Shown: positions 21,909-33,640, counted from the first letter of the stretch. The stretch is DNA of 64,000 nt from Plantago ovata (GCA_028274465.1 CM051456.1:98361050-98425049); one strand, 5' to 3'. Numbers and translations are program-made. The notes: a model not told the origin generated them from the letters alone.

Positions 21909-23993
21909 ATGCGGAGCACGAGATCTAGTGGAATTCCTCTTGTTGAACCTATTGCGGAGATTGATAGGGTATATCAGCAAAGGAAGCGAGTGAGTGCTAG
22001 AGTTTAGGTAGTGGAGGAAGATTTCTATGATTCTCTGCAGGAGATTTTTAAGCAACCAAATTCTTGGGAAGGTTTTGTGATGGCTCGCCCACTCTTGAAA
22101 TCATGGGTTCAACCCAACCAGGAACGGATGAGGGGTCCGGCTATTGTTCTCTCTGCTGCAACTCGTGATTTAGAGATCAAGAATCACATGTTCCAGCAAC
22201 TCCCGAGGTTCTATGGTTTGCCAAGGGAGGATGTTATGGGGTACTTGAATGATATTGGGGATTTCATCAACAATCTTCCAAGGTCTGGAGCTGGGATTAC
22301 GGATGATGAGCTAAGGATGAAGGTCTTTGCTATGGGTCTTGGAGATAAGGCAAAGGCATGGTTAGGCTCTCTGGAAGCCGGATCACTTGACACCTGGGCT
22401 AAGGTGTTTTCATCTTTTATGGAGAATTATTTTCCCCATACTCTTACTACCGCGTTGAAGGCGCAAATCAGTGGTTTCAAGCAAGACTACGATGAAACCA
22501 TCTATACTGCTCTCGAGAGGTACAAGGACCTCATGAACAAGTGCCCACACCATGGGATGGATCTCTCCGACCTTGTCCAACACTTCTACAATGGGCTCAC
22601 ACATGAGAGCCAACAGGTTGTGGATTTCCAATGCCGAGGAAATATCTGGGAGGAAACCGCCGAAGATGTGTGGGCGTGTTTCAAAAGGCTCGCGAAGGGA
22701 TCTCAGTTCAAGGGCCCGGTATGAACATGAGGAGTGTAGTTGAAGCTCCAACGAAACCCGAGGTGCAGTTGAACGGTGTGAGTGGGGATAGGTTTGATGG
22801 CTTCGCCCATGAGATGAGGCAGGCTCTTAAGAGCTCGATGGGGCAGCCTCTTTCCAATGAAGTTGGTAGGGTGTGCAAGAACTATGGGCATGGGGCTCAT
22901 ATGTGTAGGTCCGATTTGGCCAATGATGGGGTTTATTGGGTGGAAGCAGGAGAAGGAGAGGTGTTTGCTGCTGAACTTGGCGAAGCTAGCTATGGGCAAG
23001 ATGGTAGGAATCCTCGAGGTGGATATTGGAAAAAGGGGTTCCGAAGCAACCAAGGGTATGCACCTCAAAACCAGACCTATGGACCCAACCAAGACCGTAG
23101 TAATCTCAACTACGGTAATGATCATTGTGAGAACCCTCCACCTAGGACCGAAGCACCAAAGTCCAAATCAGCTGCTCTCTTGGACACTTTGCAGAAGATG
23201 GTTGATAATACTTAGGGGTTTATGAAGAGGTTTGAGGAAGATTCGGAGAAGACGAGGAGTAGGCTCGATCAAATGGAGGCAAGTACTAGACTTGCTCACC
23301 AAAAGTTGCAAGAGCTAATAGACCGAGGAGCGAGTAGGGAGCAGGGGAAGTTGCCTAGCAATACTGAGAAGTCGATGTCCATCACTTTGGTGGGAGATCT
23401 CCCTGTGGAGGTTACTATTAAGAAGGTTGCAGCGTGCAAGTGTTGCGAAAACGGTGATCCTCCACTCGCTAAGGAGGAATAAGGGTCTCGGTTTTGATGT
23501 GAGTGATGATGTCCGGGCTACACTAGATACGGGGTCATACTCTAATGTCCTCTCCATGAATGTGTTTGAGAAGAGTGTCCTAGGAGAGCTTGAGAAGCAC
23601 AAAGCCATTGTGCAACTAGCGGATGGATCTTTTGTACGATCAGAGGGCATTGTGAAGAATGTATTGGTCAAGATTGGTGAAGCTTCTGTCTATACCAATT
23701 TCGTTGTGATGCCGGCGTCTACTCCTGGGATTAGTGATGTTGTTCTCTTGGGGCGAACATTCTTAACAAAATTACGCTCCGTAATCGACATCTACAGGAG
23801 AACTTGCACCATTGAGGTGGATGGCAAGCAACATGTGTTGCAAGCCATATCTGATCCTAGTGCTCGCTTTAATGTTTCTAATGTTATTAACTTTTTTGGT
23901 CCTGCTGCGTATGTTACCTCTCATTCTCAGGTACTAGGTATGAGGAAGAGATCGATGAAGGGGAAGTCTAGTACCCGTAAGGACAAGAAATAA
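21909..23993 (+). pseudogene. Gag-protease polyprotein of element A (broken)
   Basis: Athila-like gag followed in one polyprotein by a retropepsin. ATG at 21909 (MRSTRSSGIPL, matching the start in B). Lesions: TAG at 22005, a frameshift near 22700-22724, TAG at 23213, and a frameshift near 23480 after PPLAKEE. Capsid motifs: MARPLLKSWVQP, FQQLPRFYGL, LRMKVFAMGLGDKAKAWL, HFYNGL. The zinc knuckle reads GRVCKNYGHGAHMC, where the first Cys of CX2CX4HX4C has become Gly. The protease (23500-23880) keeps the active site TLDTGSYSNVL and the flap/closing motif LLGRTFL. Its C-terminus is Lys-rich (RKRSMKGKSS). No pol follows. Confidence 0.85.
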
Positions 23994-24039
23994 AGAGCGA
24001 GAAGAAGTCGAGTCAGAGACTTTTTAAACAATGGCGCTT

Positions 24040-24057
24040 TCCGGGAGGCAACCCGGA
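24040..24057 (+). other. Post-protease hairpin, element A
   Basis: TCCGGG-AGGCAA-CCCGGA, a perfect 6-bp stem with a 6-base loop, about 50 bp after the protease stop and followed by TTTT. The same structure is kept after the protease in B (36822-36839) and D (62217-62234). Role unknown. Confidence 0.75.
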
Positions 24058-24227
24058 GTTTTATTGCTTTCTTGCATTGCAGACATACATCGAACACTTG
24101 TCTTTTTATAAGTTTTTTGTGGTTTGTATTTGTTTTGTGCTCATTGTATGTGTTTAAGTGAGGAAAATGTTTTGGAGTGAAAATTTTGTGCGAGGGGTCG
24201 AAAAAATTCGGCCCCCAGCCTCTGCAA

Positions 24228-24340
24228 GTGGGAGGCGCACCGCCCCACATGGGGGGCGGTCCGCCCCCCAGCTCCAGAGAACCGCAGCTCTCTGGAGCTG
24301 CGGGGCGCACCGCCCCACACCCGGGGCGGTCCGCCCCACA
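24228..24340 (+). promoter_or_regulatory. Internal GC-palindrome array, element A
   Basis: In otherwise AT-rich DNA, near-palindromes of the form GGGGCGGTCCGCCCC lie at 24253-24267 and 24323-24337, with GGGGCGCACCGCCCC at 24302-24316. A longer hairpin AGCTCCAGAG / CTCTGGAGCT spans 24270-24299. The same palindrome type occurs next to the LTR TATA boxes of this family. It lies directly before the CT-rich leader of ORF2, which suggests an internal control region for ORF2 (inference). Confidence 0.6.
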
Positions 24341-24569
24341 TGCCCAGATTCCACAAGACTCAAATTTTCTCCTCATTCATCTCATTCTTCCTCCTTTCTG
24401 TTCCTCTTACCCCCAAAATCAAAAAATCTTCAAAAACCTTCACTCTTCCATAATTCTTCCAATTCTCCACCAAATTTTGTGTTCTTTAGCTTAATTCGAA
24501 GCACATTACGTGCTCTTCATCTTCATCCGAACAAATTTCTCCATACTTCATCCGATTTCCAGATCTGAG

Positions 24570-25113
24570 GTAACCCCTCAAGAACCCTAATTTTCGAAAT
24601 TGGGGTTTCTTGATTTTTGCTTCAATTAAGCTTATATGATGTATGGGTTACTTGTTTGTGTGATTATTACATGATTTCTCTATCAATTGCATGCTCAATT
24701 TCGTTGGAATGGTTGAATTGGGGCTTTTTCTCAATTAGGATTTCTAAGTCTTGATTGCATTGTTTTGATTCATTCATGCCTATTTAAATACGAGCAATTT
24801 GATATGATGACTATAGACTATTGGGTAGAACACTTGATTGGGTAGATTGTGAGATTTTTGGTGATTTTTGATACTATGGTATGCATGTTGCCTTATGAAT
24901 TAAGGTTATTCGTTGTTTAGCATGAGCTTTGATTATGATATAGTACATGATTGTGATGAATTGCATGATTGTTGTTAGCATAGGTAGCTAGACTAGAACA
25001 TGGGGTAAGGGAGTAGAGTTGGTCGAAGTTGACACTCGTTTGCTTGCGCACACTTGCATTTGCATAGCATATCATTTTTTGTTGAGCACAAGGTACTAAT
25101 TGCTGCGTTTCAG
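24570..25113 (+). other. Candidate leader intron before ORF2, element A
   Basis: A CT-rich leader (24355-24569, for example CTCCTCATTCATCTCATTC) ends in GATCTGAG followed by GTAACC, a usable donor at 24570. The 3' end has a branch-point-like TACTAAT at 25094-25100 and TTTCAG at 25108-25113, six bases before the ORF2 ATG at 25119. The acceptor arrangement is kept in B and D; the donor is less conserved. The acceptor might instead pair with a donor near the 5' LTR to give a spliced subgenomic RNA. Confidence 0.5.
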
Positions 25114-25118
25114 GCACA

Positions 25119-26445
25119 ATGGTTCGAGACAAGAAGAAAGCAGGCTCATCTAAGAGCAAGAAGGGCAAGGGAGCAGCCTCGAGCTCCCGAGCTAGTAGAG
25201 CCTATGAACCGTCGCTCCATGCACTCTCTATTAAGCTGGACCTCGAGGAGGAAGCTTCCTCAGCCAAGCCCCGCTCCATAGTCCGAGACCGAAAAATCCA
25301 AATCCTAGCAAGCTATGCTAACACACCGGTGTGCTGGATGCTCTACAGCTTGGAGGGAAGAAGGAACTGGAAATGGTTCACCTCTAACCGTTTCCAAGGG
25401 TATGATGTATCGCTCCTCCAAGAATTCTACGTGGGATACACAGACCGCAGGGACATGGGGGGTATCCCGGTATGGGGCACACTAGTGCTGTGGACCCCGC
25501 AGGCAATTTCAGATTTCATCCATTTGGGGGAACGGGAGTTCACCGGGAGTGCACATGCCTACAGGTACTCGAGGGCCAGCCGAGTGATTGACGACAGTGC
25601 TACACAGGTGATTTGCCACCGGGACTATGTGTACCCATATGGCAACAGACCGGAGCGACTGAACAGAAGGGACCTCAACCTTGAGGCTAGGACTGCTATG
25701 AAATTCATCATAGCCAATCTCATTCCTCGGTCCAATGATACTTCGGTTCAGCCATGGTATGCAAAGCTTATCTACTGTCTTTTGGGTCGGCATAACATAG
25801 ACATCGGCACCATCATCTACGAGGAGTATGAGAGGCATTGGGACAAAAAGCGAAAGCCCTTTGTCTTTCCCTGCTTGATCACCGCCTACTGCAGATACCA
25901 CGGGGTAGAGGGTATTGACGAGACCAGCTCAGTCGTCTTGACCTTGACTTCAACATCTATCACCGAGCAGGAGCATAGGTTCCGACCGACCGTACCTTCA
26001 GCTGCTGCCGTCGATGACTCACCACCGCCTTCCTCACCGAGTGATGAGGATGACATGGAGACAGATGATCGGGATCATATTCCGGACCCTATTCCAGACA
26101 CCGCCGCTCCTAGTGGGTCACAACAGCCACCTCGGGCCACACGTGGTTCCTGTGGGTTTGATTTTCTGAGCTCAGGACCTACCTAGATGACAGATTCCGT
26201 GGGTTTGATGCCAATGTTCAAACTTGACTTCCACTGTACAAGGTTTGCAACATACACTTGATGGATATGATGCCCAGCGCAACAGTGATTGGGAGCTCGC
26301 GGAGGAGCATCGCCGGAACGATAGGCAGCTCATATTGCAGCAGCAACAGCTCTTGGACCGACAACAGGAGACCCTACAGCAGTCCCAGGATCTTCTCTCT
26401 GACATGTGGAATGACTATTACGGGGATTATAACTCGGATTACTAG
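25119..26445 (+). pseudogene. ORF2 protein of element A
   Basis: A 355-codon ORF (25119-26186), then a frame change near 26160 and a stop at 26226. The C-terminal part continues in the 26224-26445 frame. The N-terminus is Lys/Ser-rich (MVRDKKKAGSSKSKKGKG), a possible nuclear signal. Residues about 75-290 resemble the putative plant transposon protein family (Pfam PF20167 as I recall): NRFQGYDVSLLQEFYVGYTD, then WTPQAISDFIHL, KFIIANLIPRSND, IYEEYERHWDKKRKPFVFP. An acidic linker (SPSDEDDMETDD) leads to a Gln-rich coiled coil (LILQQQQLLDRQQE) and the end DMWNDYYGDYNSDY. The homologue in B shows this layout was one protein. Its place after the protease is where Athila elements carry their env-like gene; I see no membrane segment. 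Function unknown. Confidence 0.7.
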
Positions 26446-27047
26446 TCTTTTTACATGTCCATTCTGGTATACTCAGCCGACCGAGGCCACACATTCGGTA
26501 ACATCTAGTATCACTTTGTATTCCTCATTCTCTTTTGCTGGGGACCAGCTTGAGCTTCATGTGGGGGGTGTGTTGTGTGAACTATGATGTTAGCATTGTA
26601 TGATTTACGTCGTTGAGTATTGTATCTTGTACCTTTGCATTGCACGTTTACTGCTCTCCTAGGATTTAGTTTGCATTCATCCTTAGTATAGTTTTGTATG
26701 ATTTTTGTGTGGAGTTTATTGCCAAATTTTTTGAAATTTTTTATTGTATAGACTAAGTATTTATGACCATTGCCCATGCATTGCATCTCTATGGAGTAGT
26801 TTGAGGTTTGTCTCACTTGGCTTGTCATATTTGTATGTGCACTAGTTAAACTTGGTAGTCTCGACATCACTATGTGGTGTTTTCTCTACTGCGGTTCGCG
26901 AAGGCCTTATAAAATGTTGCATGTTAGAGTCTTTGGTTGTATTCCCGTGTAATTATGTACGTAAGAGGCAACAAGTTTTCACCTTGCTTATTGAGATTGC
27001 TAAATGCCTAGGAAGGAGGTAGAGTGAGGTGTGTGATCCTTTGTTTG

Positions 27048-27181
27048 AAACCTATGTTAACGAATAGGTTTGGGGAAGGGGTTACTATCATTATGACTTG
27101 TTGTTCGTCTTTGTGAGTCAAGTGAGTTCGTTTTATTTCTTCTTGTGAGTTTGAGCTCCAACCTATTCTTTCGAATAGGTT
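27048..27181 (+). other. Twin hairpins of element A
   Basis: Second hairpin: AACCTATTC-TTTC-GAATAGGTT at 27160-27181, a perfect 9-bp stem with a 4-base loop. First hairpin at 27049-27070: AACCTAT...ATAGGTT, a 7-bp stem with a changed loop. Both are followed by TTGGG. Equivalent pairs exist in B and D with the same spacing of about 110 bp. Confidence 0.75.
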
Positions 27182-27249
27182 TGGGAGGTCGTTGTAGTGT
27201 CGTTGTTATTTACTTTCATTGTACTTTCATTGTGCTACTGCTGGCTATA

Positions 27250-27367
27250 TACAAAAAAAAAGAAAAAGAACAAAAAAGAAAAAAAATTCCAGAATCTGGA
27301 AAAGAAAAAAAAGAAAAAAAGAAAAAAGAAGAAAAAAGAATAAGACCCAAAAAAGAAAAAGAAGGGT
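27250..27367 (+). other. Long purine tract of element A
   Basis: Nearly uninterrupted A/G run (AAAAAAAAAGAAAAAGAAC and on), broken once by ATTCCAGAATCTGG. The matching tract is present, same strand relative to the element, in B (33504-33640) and D (46578-46717). It lies about 600 bp before the real polypurine primer. It could serve as an extra plus-strand primer, or be simple drift. Confidence 0.7.
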
Positions 27368-27954
27368 CGAAGCAAGCCAAAAGCAGTTTTAGCAAAGTGT
27401 TGCATTATTTTTTCAGCTTTTGTAATAGTTCGTAATCGAGTTGTATATTCTATCTTTTGTTTCGTGTCTTATGGTCTAGGCCACCCTCGTCCTGCCATTC
27501 AGGAAGTGGTGAATAGTCTTTGCTTTGAGAGTTGGGTAAAATAGGGGAGTGTTGTCTATTAGGGAAAACCCTCCTTCGTTTGATGAGAGCCAATATTGGT
27601 TCGACCTCTCTTGAGGGAAAGTCTCAACTTGGTGAACAGTAGTAAGCCCTCAGTTTCATAGGCACGGGGAAACCATTTGTATTCTAACATGTTTCATTGT
27701 GTCGTCACTGAAAAGGTCCAGGTAGAGAATGTTACGAGAGACTCTCTTGTTTAACAAAGTGCATATGTGAATATGTATAGGTTCAATCGAGACATTCTTC
27801 AACCTACTTCCATGTTATGATTTGTATGGTCTTTGTTTATAAGTATTTGGTAGATACAATCAATTATTTCTTCTTATTTGACATGAGACTCCTCTTTGTG
27901 TTGCATGTAGGTTGCATAGAGTCTAGCTAGTTGCTTGAGGACAAGCAAAGGTTC

Positions 27955-27967
27955 GGTTTGGGGAGTT
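27955..27967 (+). other. Polypurine tract of element A
   Basis: GGTTTGGGGAGTT immediately before the 3' LTR; B, C-type and D elements share TTTGGGGAGTT at the same place. It primes plus-strand DNA synthesis. Confidence 0.75.
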
Positions 27968-29227
27968 TGATGACAGTGTTTTTTACACTATCATTCGAGT
28001 CTTTTTTCACCAATTTAGCTATCCTCTTGCATGCATTTTAGTGCATTTTGTTAGAATAGTGTCACGTTTCCATTTCTTTTGTTCTTTTCAGGTTTTAGGT
28101 GGAAATCGCGTTTTTGGATGTAATTCATGGCGAAACAATGATGTTTTGGTGCAACGAGATCACCCGTGGTGTGTCAAGGAGTACCGAGACGAGTTTCAAG
28201 GCCAAGAGATCAAGTTTCGGAGCTTAAAATCGTGCAAGGGGCCGAATTCGAGGATCCAAAGGAGGAATTCTGCACGGGTCGCGTTCTGCCCGTGCGGGGC
28301 GCACCGCCGTGTGCTCGCCGGACCGCCGCATACGGGGCGGTGCGCCGGGGAGCTTCCGACAGCTCTATATATTTTTCCAGACATAAATCCTAGAGCTTGT
28401 TCTGGGGATATTTTCTCTTACAATCTTTGTAACTTAGCGAATTTGGAGCTAGAGGAGAGATTTGGACACCGTTTTATCTCACCTTGCTAGATCTTTGTGA
28501 GTTTTAGCCATTCACCGAAGATTGACAACCTTTGGTAGTAACCTTGTATCTCACAATTCTGCTATTTATCTTTCAATTAAACATGTTTTCATTCATTATT
28601 GGTTCGATTATGATTGTTTATTGTGTTATTGATATGAGTAGCTAAGCATCTAGTTGGTGATAGTATGTGAATTCGTAGCTAGGGTTCGTATTATGTATGA
28701 TTGAGTTTCTGAGTCTTTTACTTGTTTAATTATCTTAATTCGATTCTTTGATCCAACTAAGCCATATATCTTCGTAGAAAAGTGTTAGAAACACTAGGAC
28801 AGTTCAAGATCATGGATTCGATTATATATAATTTGCAAGTACTGCTTGAACTAAGACTGACAACCTTAGCCAAGTATTAGTATAGATAGGAAGCTTTCAA
28901 AATACACGTCTTCAAATCTGTCTTTGGTGTTTGTAAATAGAATTACTTTTAAGGCTGTACGAGTTGCACTTTCATGCATAATTAGAATTTGATGCTTAGA
29001 ACGAGCATACTATCACCAGCTTTCTCCATATATTGTTAAGTTAAGTTAGAGATAAATTTGTTTTCTGAAATTATATTTAGTTAATTAGTTGAAGCTAGTT
29101 TAGTCCCTAGAGATCGACACTCGAGGTCATCTTACCTCTGCACTACGTGTTTTGTGTAGTTGTGAGTTGCCCTTTGGCTTTCAAACAAATTTATTTGATT
29201 GTTCGAGTCTGACAATCTCGTTCATCA
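27968..29227 (+). repeat. 3' LTR of element A
   Basis: 1260 bp, from TGATGACAG to TTCATCA. TATATAT at 28366-28372, preceded by the GC block (28270-28350). About 40 bp present in the 5' LTR after the TATA box are missing here. Scattered substitutions from the 5' LTR show some age since insertion. Confidence 0.9.
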
Positions 29228-29232
29228 TTAAG

Positions 29233-29845
29233 AACCAATCCTCCCAAGGAAAAAGGGAAGGAAAAAGAAAAGGAGAAGGAATATCCTCCTCGGCCATAAA
29301 ATCCCAGAAAGCAAAGAAGGGATCAAAAGCATGGTTTGATCGGAGAGGGTCCCTCGAGGAACGAGTTTCGAGACAAGAGGACTCCTCTAAGAAGGTCTCC
29401 TCCAAGCAGATATAGCAACTACACGGACTTAAATAGACCAAGATCCGACATCTTGAACTATATAGTCTCGAGGAAGCTAGATGTCTCATGGCCACCTCCA
29501 ATCCAAGAAAACCGAAAGAACAAAAGTTCGGAGAAATTTTTCCAATTTCACAAAGGAAAGGGTCATACTTCTGATGAGTGCGTCGAGATCAAGAACGAAA
29601 TTGAGAGGATGATACGCAATGGAAAATTGGTCAACTATATTCGGAAGGAAGAACCTCTAGCAATCCTCCCTCCGCCACCACAAGTGGGGATAGAGCAACA
29701 CCCCCAAGGGAACCCTCGTTATGATGATATTCATAATTTCAATAATTATAAGAACCGTCCCGTGAACGGAAGCATCCACTCTTACGATTGCCGGAGGACC
29801 CGCGGGAGGCGACACTCGAAATCAGAGGGAGATCACAGCCGATAA
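29233..29845 (+). pseudogene. Gag nucleocapsid end of element T
   Basis: Continuation of T gag after element A. The Lys/Glu-rich linker reads in one frame (KEKGKEKEKEKE) and the rest in the frame of 29336-29845. That part contains FFQFHKGKGHTSDECVEIKN, the Tat-type nucleocapsid site, where the first Cys positions are replaced (FQFH instead of a CxxC start). ILPPPPQVG lies further on. Needs at least one frame change to join the upstream half. Confidence 0.65.
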
Positions 29846-29861
29846 TCTCAAGATTAGAGAT

Positions 29862-31357
29862 GTGAAGTATGCCCAAGTTGCACAACCAGGAACCAACGTA
29901 ATCTCGTTTGATGATAGTGAACTACCCCTGAGACATGCCAGAGGAGGAAATATCTACGACCCATGTGTTCCGCTAGTGGTATCCCTTGATGTTCAATCCT
30001 ACAACTTAGGAAGGATCCTCGTCGACACCGGATGTTCGGCTAACTTAATCTTCACGGGTACTTTGAAGAGGATGCATATGAACCCAAGGGAAGGTCTTAG
30101 AGAAGTGAGGAGCGCCCTGGTAGGTTTCGGAGGACAACCCATCATGCCCCTCGGAATGATCAACTTGACGGTCTCAATGGGAAGTTCTCCGCGAAGAGTA
30201 ACTCAACACGTTCCCTTCGTGGTCGTAGACATGCCCTTTGACTACTTCGCAGTCTTGGGTAGACCCGGCCTCTCTCAGTTCCGAGCCGTAGTGTCTACTG
30301 TCCACAACAAGTTGAAGTTCCCCACTCCATTGGGAATTGGACAAGAAGAGGGAAATATAAGAGAAGCATGGGAATGCTACAGTATGTCAGCAAAATTCAC
30401 TTCCAAGGTTGCCATCGGAGAACCGAATCTAGGCCAATCGCTCGAGGAGAAGCCCTTAGTTCACAATGCTCCTTACGATTTTTATACGGTTCGACGAGTG
30501 AAGAAAAATTCAAAAAATCCGAGTCCGTCACTTAGGCGAAGGAAAGCAATCCAAAAGAAAGAGAGAGATACCCTAGTAGGAGCTGTCAAGGAGCTCGAGG
30601 AGTATCAAGTTATACCCCCAGTACCACCCTCTTCCAAGAAGAAGAAATTCTTCGAGGAAAACAAGATAGAAGCAAGAGAAACCCTCGAAGAAATTCAAAT
30701 TGTCGAAGGAAGTGCCGACAAGGTTACCAAGATTGGTACCGAGATTACTACGGAAGTGAGAATGAAGCTCATTCAATGTTTGAAAGATAACAATGACATC
30801 TTCGCGTGGAGTACCAAGGACCTCAAGGGGATTGAACCAAGAGTTGCGATTCACCGTCTGAACGTAGATCCGTCAATCACCCATATTCGAGAAAAGCGAT
30901 GAGACTTCAGTGCGGAAGACAATGCCATCATTGAGGCAGAAGTGCAAAGATTGCTTAAGGCTAGTCACATCAAAGAAGTGAGATACTTCGACTGGGTTTG
31001 CAATGTAGTACTCGTAGAAAAGGGACCCGACAAGTGGAGGATGTGCAACAACTTCACAAGACTCAACAAGTTTTGCTCGAAGGATCCCTAACGCACTTCC
31101 CCGGATCGACTAGCTGGTCGATTCCACAACAGGATGTGCCCTCTTGAGTTTCATGGATGCATACCAAGGATTCTACCAAGTCAAAATGGCAAAAGATGAT
31201 GTGCCGAAGACCGCCTTCTTTGCAAACGGAAATGTATGTTGCTTCAACGTGATGCCTTTCGGTCTCAAAAACGCCGGAGCAACCTACCAAAGGTTGGTTA
31301 ACAAAATGTTCAAGGAAGAACTCGGAAAAACGATGGAAGTATATGTTGATGATATGC
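29862..31357 (+). pseudogene. Protease and RT start of element T, copy 1
   Basis: The protease domain shows ILVDTGCSANLIF (active site), FGGQPIMPLG and FAVLGRPGLSQFRA. The linker carries many Lys/Glu. RT begins with DNNDIFAWSTKDLKGI and IKEVRYFDWVCNVVLVEKG, then LSFMDAYQGFYQVKMA, CFNVMPFGLKNAGATYQRL and the catalytic YVDDML at 31342-31359. A TGA at 30900 after HIREKR and a frameshift near 31090 (after NKFCSKDP) break the frame. The sequence is cut right after the YVDD codons by an LTR fragment. The second copy (40443-41879) carries the same TGA and frameshift, so these lesions predate the duplication. Confidence 0.85.
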
Positions 31358-31682
31358 TGATGAACGTGTATTTTACACCTTCATTCGAGTCTTTTTTCAA
31401 CTATTTAGCTATCCTCTATGTTAATTTAGCTAAATTTTAGTTCATTTTATTAGAATAGTGTCACGTTTCCCTTTTCTTTGCATTTTTCAGGTTTTAGGTG
31501 AAAAACGTGTTTTCATCATATGTTTCCAGACATAAACCCTAGAGCATGTTCTGGAGATATTTTCTCTTAGAATCTTTGTAACTTAGCGAATTTGGAGCTA
31601 GAGGAGAGATTTGGACACCGTTTTATCTCACCTTGCTAGATCTTTGTGAGTTTTAGCCATTCACCAGAGATTGACAACCTTT
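31358..31682 (+). repeat. Chimeric LTR fragment
   Basis: 31358 to about 31513 matches the first 155 bp of the C element LTR (41880 on), at the same position in T reverse transcriptase. From about 31514 to 31682 it matches an A-type LTR (compare 20911-21080). It then jumps to GATGATAGTGAACTAC of T gag-pol (compare 29909). Both switches fall at short matching sequences (CATCATAT and CCTTTG). It is a recombinant or a misassembly, not an intact LTR. Confidence 0.75.
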
Positions 31683-31698
31683 GATGATAGTGAACTAC

Positions 31699-32888
31699 TG
31701 ATGAACGTGCGGATGTCGTGCTCCGAGTTCACACAAATAAATTTGTTATTTAGCCAAAGGCAATCCACAACCACAACGAAAACCGTAGTGTAGCAGTAGA
31801 ATGACTCGAGTGTCGTTCTCTCAGGACTATAACTAGCTTTATCTATTTAACAAGAGAATATAAAACAGCAGACATATAGCAAAAGGGGTTTCTAGCAGAT
31901 AATGGAGATTGGTGATAGTATGGTCCTTCTTAACATAACGGGTCGATAATCATGCATAAATTCCTCGGTCTTGCATAGAGATCTTTAAATCAATCTAGTG
32001 TCCTGTTGCAAATATTAAGCACTACGAAGATAATTGGTCTGACAAGTCAATCACTATTGTCCTAATGTCTTCCATAATTATTCAACACTATGAAGATAAT
32101 TGGTCTGATGGTCAACAAGTGTCCTATCATGCATAATAATTAATACAACATACGAGAATTTAGGATGTGCCTGATCAACGAAATAAAGCAATGACACGGA
32201 GTATAATGCGCGATATAGCCATTAGCATGATTATCTTCCCTTCGCTAAGAATTCACATACTACCACCAACGATAAGTTTAGCTACTCATAATAGGCATGC
32301 AATCAACAGAAATCATAGAAGAAAACATGTTGAAAGAATATAATAAAATAAGTAGAATAAAACTGTAAGATACAAAGTTACCGAAGGTTGTCAATCTCCG
32401 GATGATTGCGATCCTACGAGCTTCAAACTGCTATGAAAAAGTATCCCCTAAGCTACGGAACTCCCAGGACAGGCCCCGGGAAGTTCCTACCTAAAACTAT
32501 AGAGAGAGGTGAGAAAGTAGGTCCATCGCCCCAGAGAATTTCTCACGGAATTCCGCGTTTTCGACGCGTTTTTGGATTTCTTCCCCTTTTCGGACTCGGT
32601 TTCTGACTTCTAGTAGCCTTCTAACCTCCAGATTCCGCCCCTAGACTCCAAATCCTATCCGGAAACCTTCAGATACTCCAAATAGGCTTCTGGAACACCA
32701 ATTCCTTGTCAACTTCAATATATTTGCCCGGAAATCTTCGAATTTCAACCAAAACCTGTAAAATAAAATCTAAAGGGAAACGTGACACTATTCTAATAAA
32801 ATGCATTAAAATATAGCTAAATTAACATAGAGGATAGCTAAAATAGGTGAAAAAGACTCGAATGAAAGTGTAAAATACACATTCATCA
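31699..32888 (-). repeat. 3' LTR of element B
   Basis: 1190 bp, ends TGATGA...TCATCA. Compared with the 5' LTR it lacks about 63 bp near 32525, exactly the part that holds the TATA box and the GC palindrome, so as a promoter it should be weak. Otherwise close to the 5' LTR. Confidence 0.9.
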
Positions 32889-32901
32889 AACTCCCCAAAC
32901 C
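32889..32901 (-). other. Polypurine tract of element B
   Basis: AACTCCCCAAACC on the plus strand, that is GGTTTGGGGAGTT on the element strand, directly next to the 3' LTR and identical to that of A. Confidence 0.8.
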
Positions 32902-33503
32902 GAACCTTTGCTTGTCCTCAAGCAACTAAGCTAGACTCTAATACAAAAAACGTGCAAGACACAAAATGGAGTTTCATGCTAAATAAAATGAACTAATCTA
33001 CTGAATCTATCAAATAACATATGAACAAAAACCATATAAATCAAAGCATGAATATATGTTGAAGAATACCTCGATTGACTTATACACATCCACATAAGCA
33101 CTTATGTCAAGACAAGATAGTCTCTCGTAACATTCTCTACCTGGACCTAGTCAGTGACGACGTAATGAAGCATGCTAAGATACGAATGGTTGCCCCGTGC
33201 ATATGAAACTGAGGACTTACTGCTGTTCCACCTTGTTAAGACTTTTCCTCAAAAGAGGTCGAACCAGTACTGGCTCTCATCAAACGAAGGAGGGTTCCCT
33301 ATAAAAGATAACACTCCCCTATTCTACCCATCTCTCAAGTAAAGTCTTAAGCTATTCACCACTTCCTGAATGGCAGGACGAGGGTGGTCTAGAACAGATG
33401 ACACTCAAGAGAAAAAGGATAAAAAATAGAAAATTACAACATGATTACGAACATTACAAAAAATGGAAAATAAGACTCAACACTTTGCTAAACTGCTATT
33501 TGG

Positions 33504-33640
33504 CTTTTGTTTTTTGGACCCTTCTTTTGCTTTTTTGGGGTCTTTTCTTTTTTCTTTTTTTCTTTCCAGATTCTTTTTTTCTTTTTCTCTTTTTTTCTGG
33601 AATTTTTTTCTTTTCTTTTTTTTCGATTTGTTTTAGCCAG
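33504..33640 (-). other. Long purine tract of element B
   Basis: T/C-rich on the plus strand (purine-rich on the element strand), interrupted by TTCCAGATTC and TCTGGAA. Corresponds to the tracts in A and D with matching flanks (TTGCTGGCTA on the upstream side). ORFs predicted across it are low complexity. Confidence 0.75.

Larger units (their letters stand above)
26446..27955 (+). other. Long 3' noncoding region of element A
   Basis: About 1.5 kb between ORF2 and the polypurine tract. It has no gene but contains structures shared with B and D: twin hairpins (27048-27181), a purine tract (27250-27367) and a stretch starting AGTCTTTGCTTTGAGAG. The region aligns along its whole length with B (32900-34430) and D (45985-47530), so it is under some constraint or recently amplified. 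Confidence 0.65.
20495..29227 (+). mobile_element. Element A: Athila-related gag-PR-ORF2 element
   Basis: A complete 8.7-kb LTR element in T gag. LTRs: 20495-21775 and 27968-29227. Target duplication: GTAAG (20490-20494) and TTAAG (29228-29232), one mismatch. Primer site at 21779, polypurine tract before 27968. Internal order: gag-PR (21909-23993, broken), hairpin, GC-palindrome array, leader with candidate intron, ORF2 (25119-26445), twin hairpins, purine tract. No reverse transcriptase, RNase H or integrase motif is found in any frame, so it depends on enzymes in trans. Gag and protease resemble Athila. Confidence 0.88.
18083..31357 (+). mobile_element. Tat-like Ty3 element T, split by A
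   Basis: Outer LTR retrotransposon. In order: 5' LTR 18083-18903, primer site, gag 18993-20489, element A (20495-29227), then the rest of gag, the protease and the start of reverse transcriptase up to 31357, where an LTR fragment cuts it. The 3' LTR is not in the window. Order gag-PR-RT is Ty3/Gypsy. The TGGCGCCGTCTGTGGGAA primer region and gag style suggest the Tat lineage. Several frameshifts and stops make it defective. A second copy of its 29921-31357 part is at 40443-41879. Confidence 0.8.

Noticed and set aside
24141..24568. Overlapping ORFs in the GC block, with equivalents near 36274-36802 and 61632-62115
   Set aside because: Six-frame openness is caused by the GC palindromes; no frame is conserved between elements.
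23994..25118. Hidden RT or integrase between protease and ORF2 of A (and 35748-36882 of B)
   Set aside because: Looked for YVDD-type, RNase H and HHCC/DDE motifs in all frames; none, and the region is noncoding in style.
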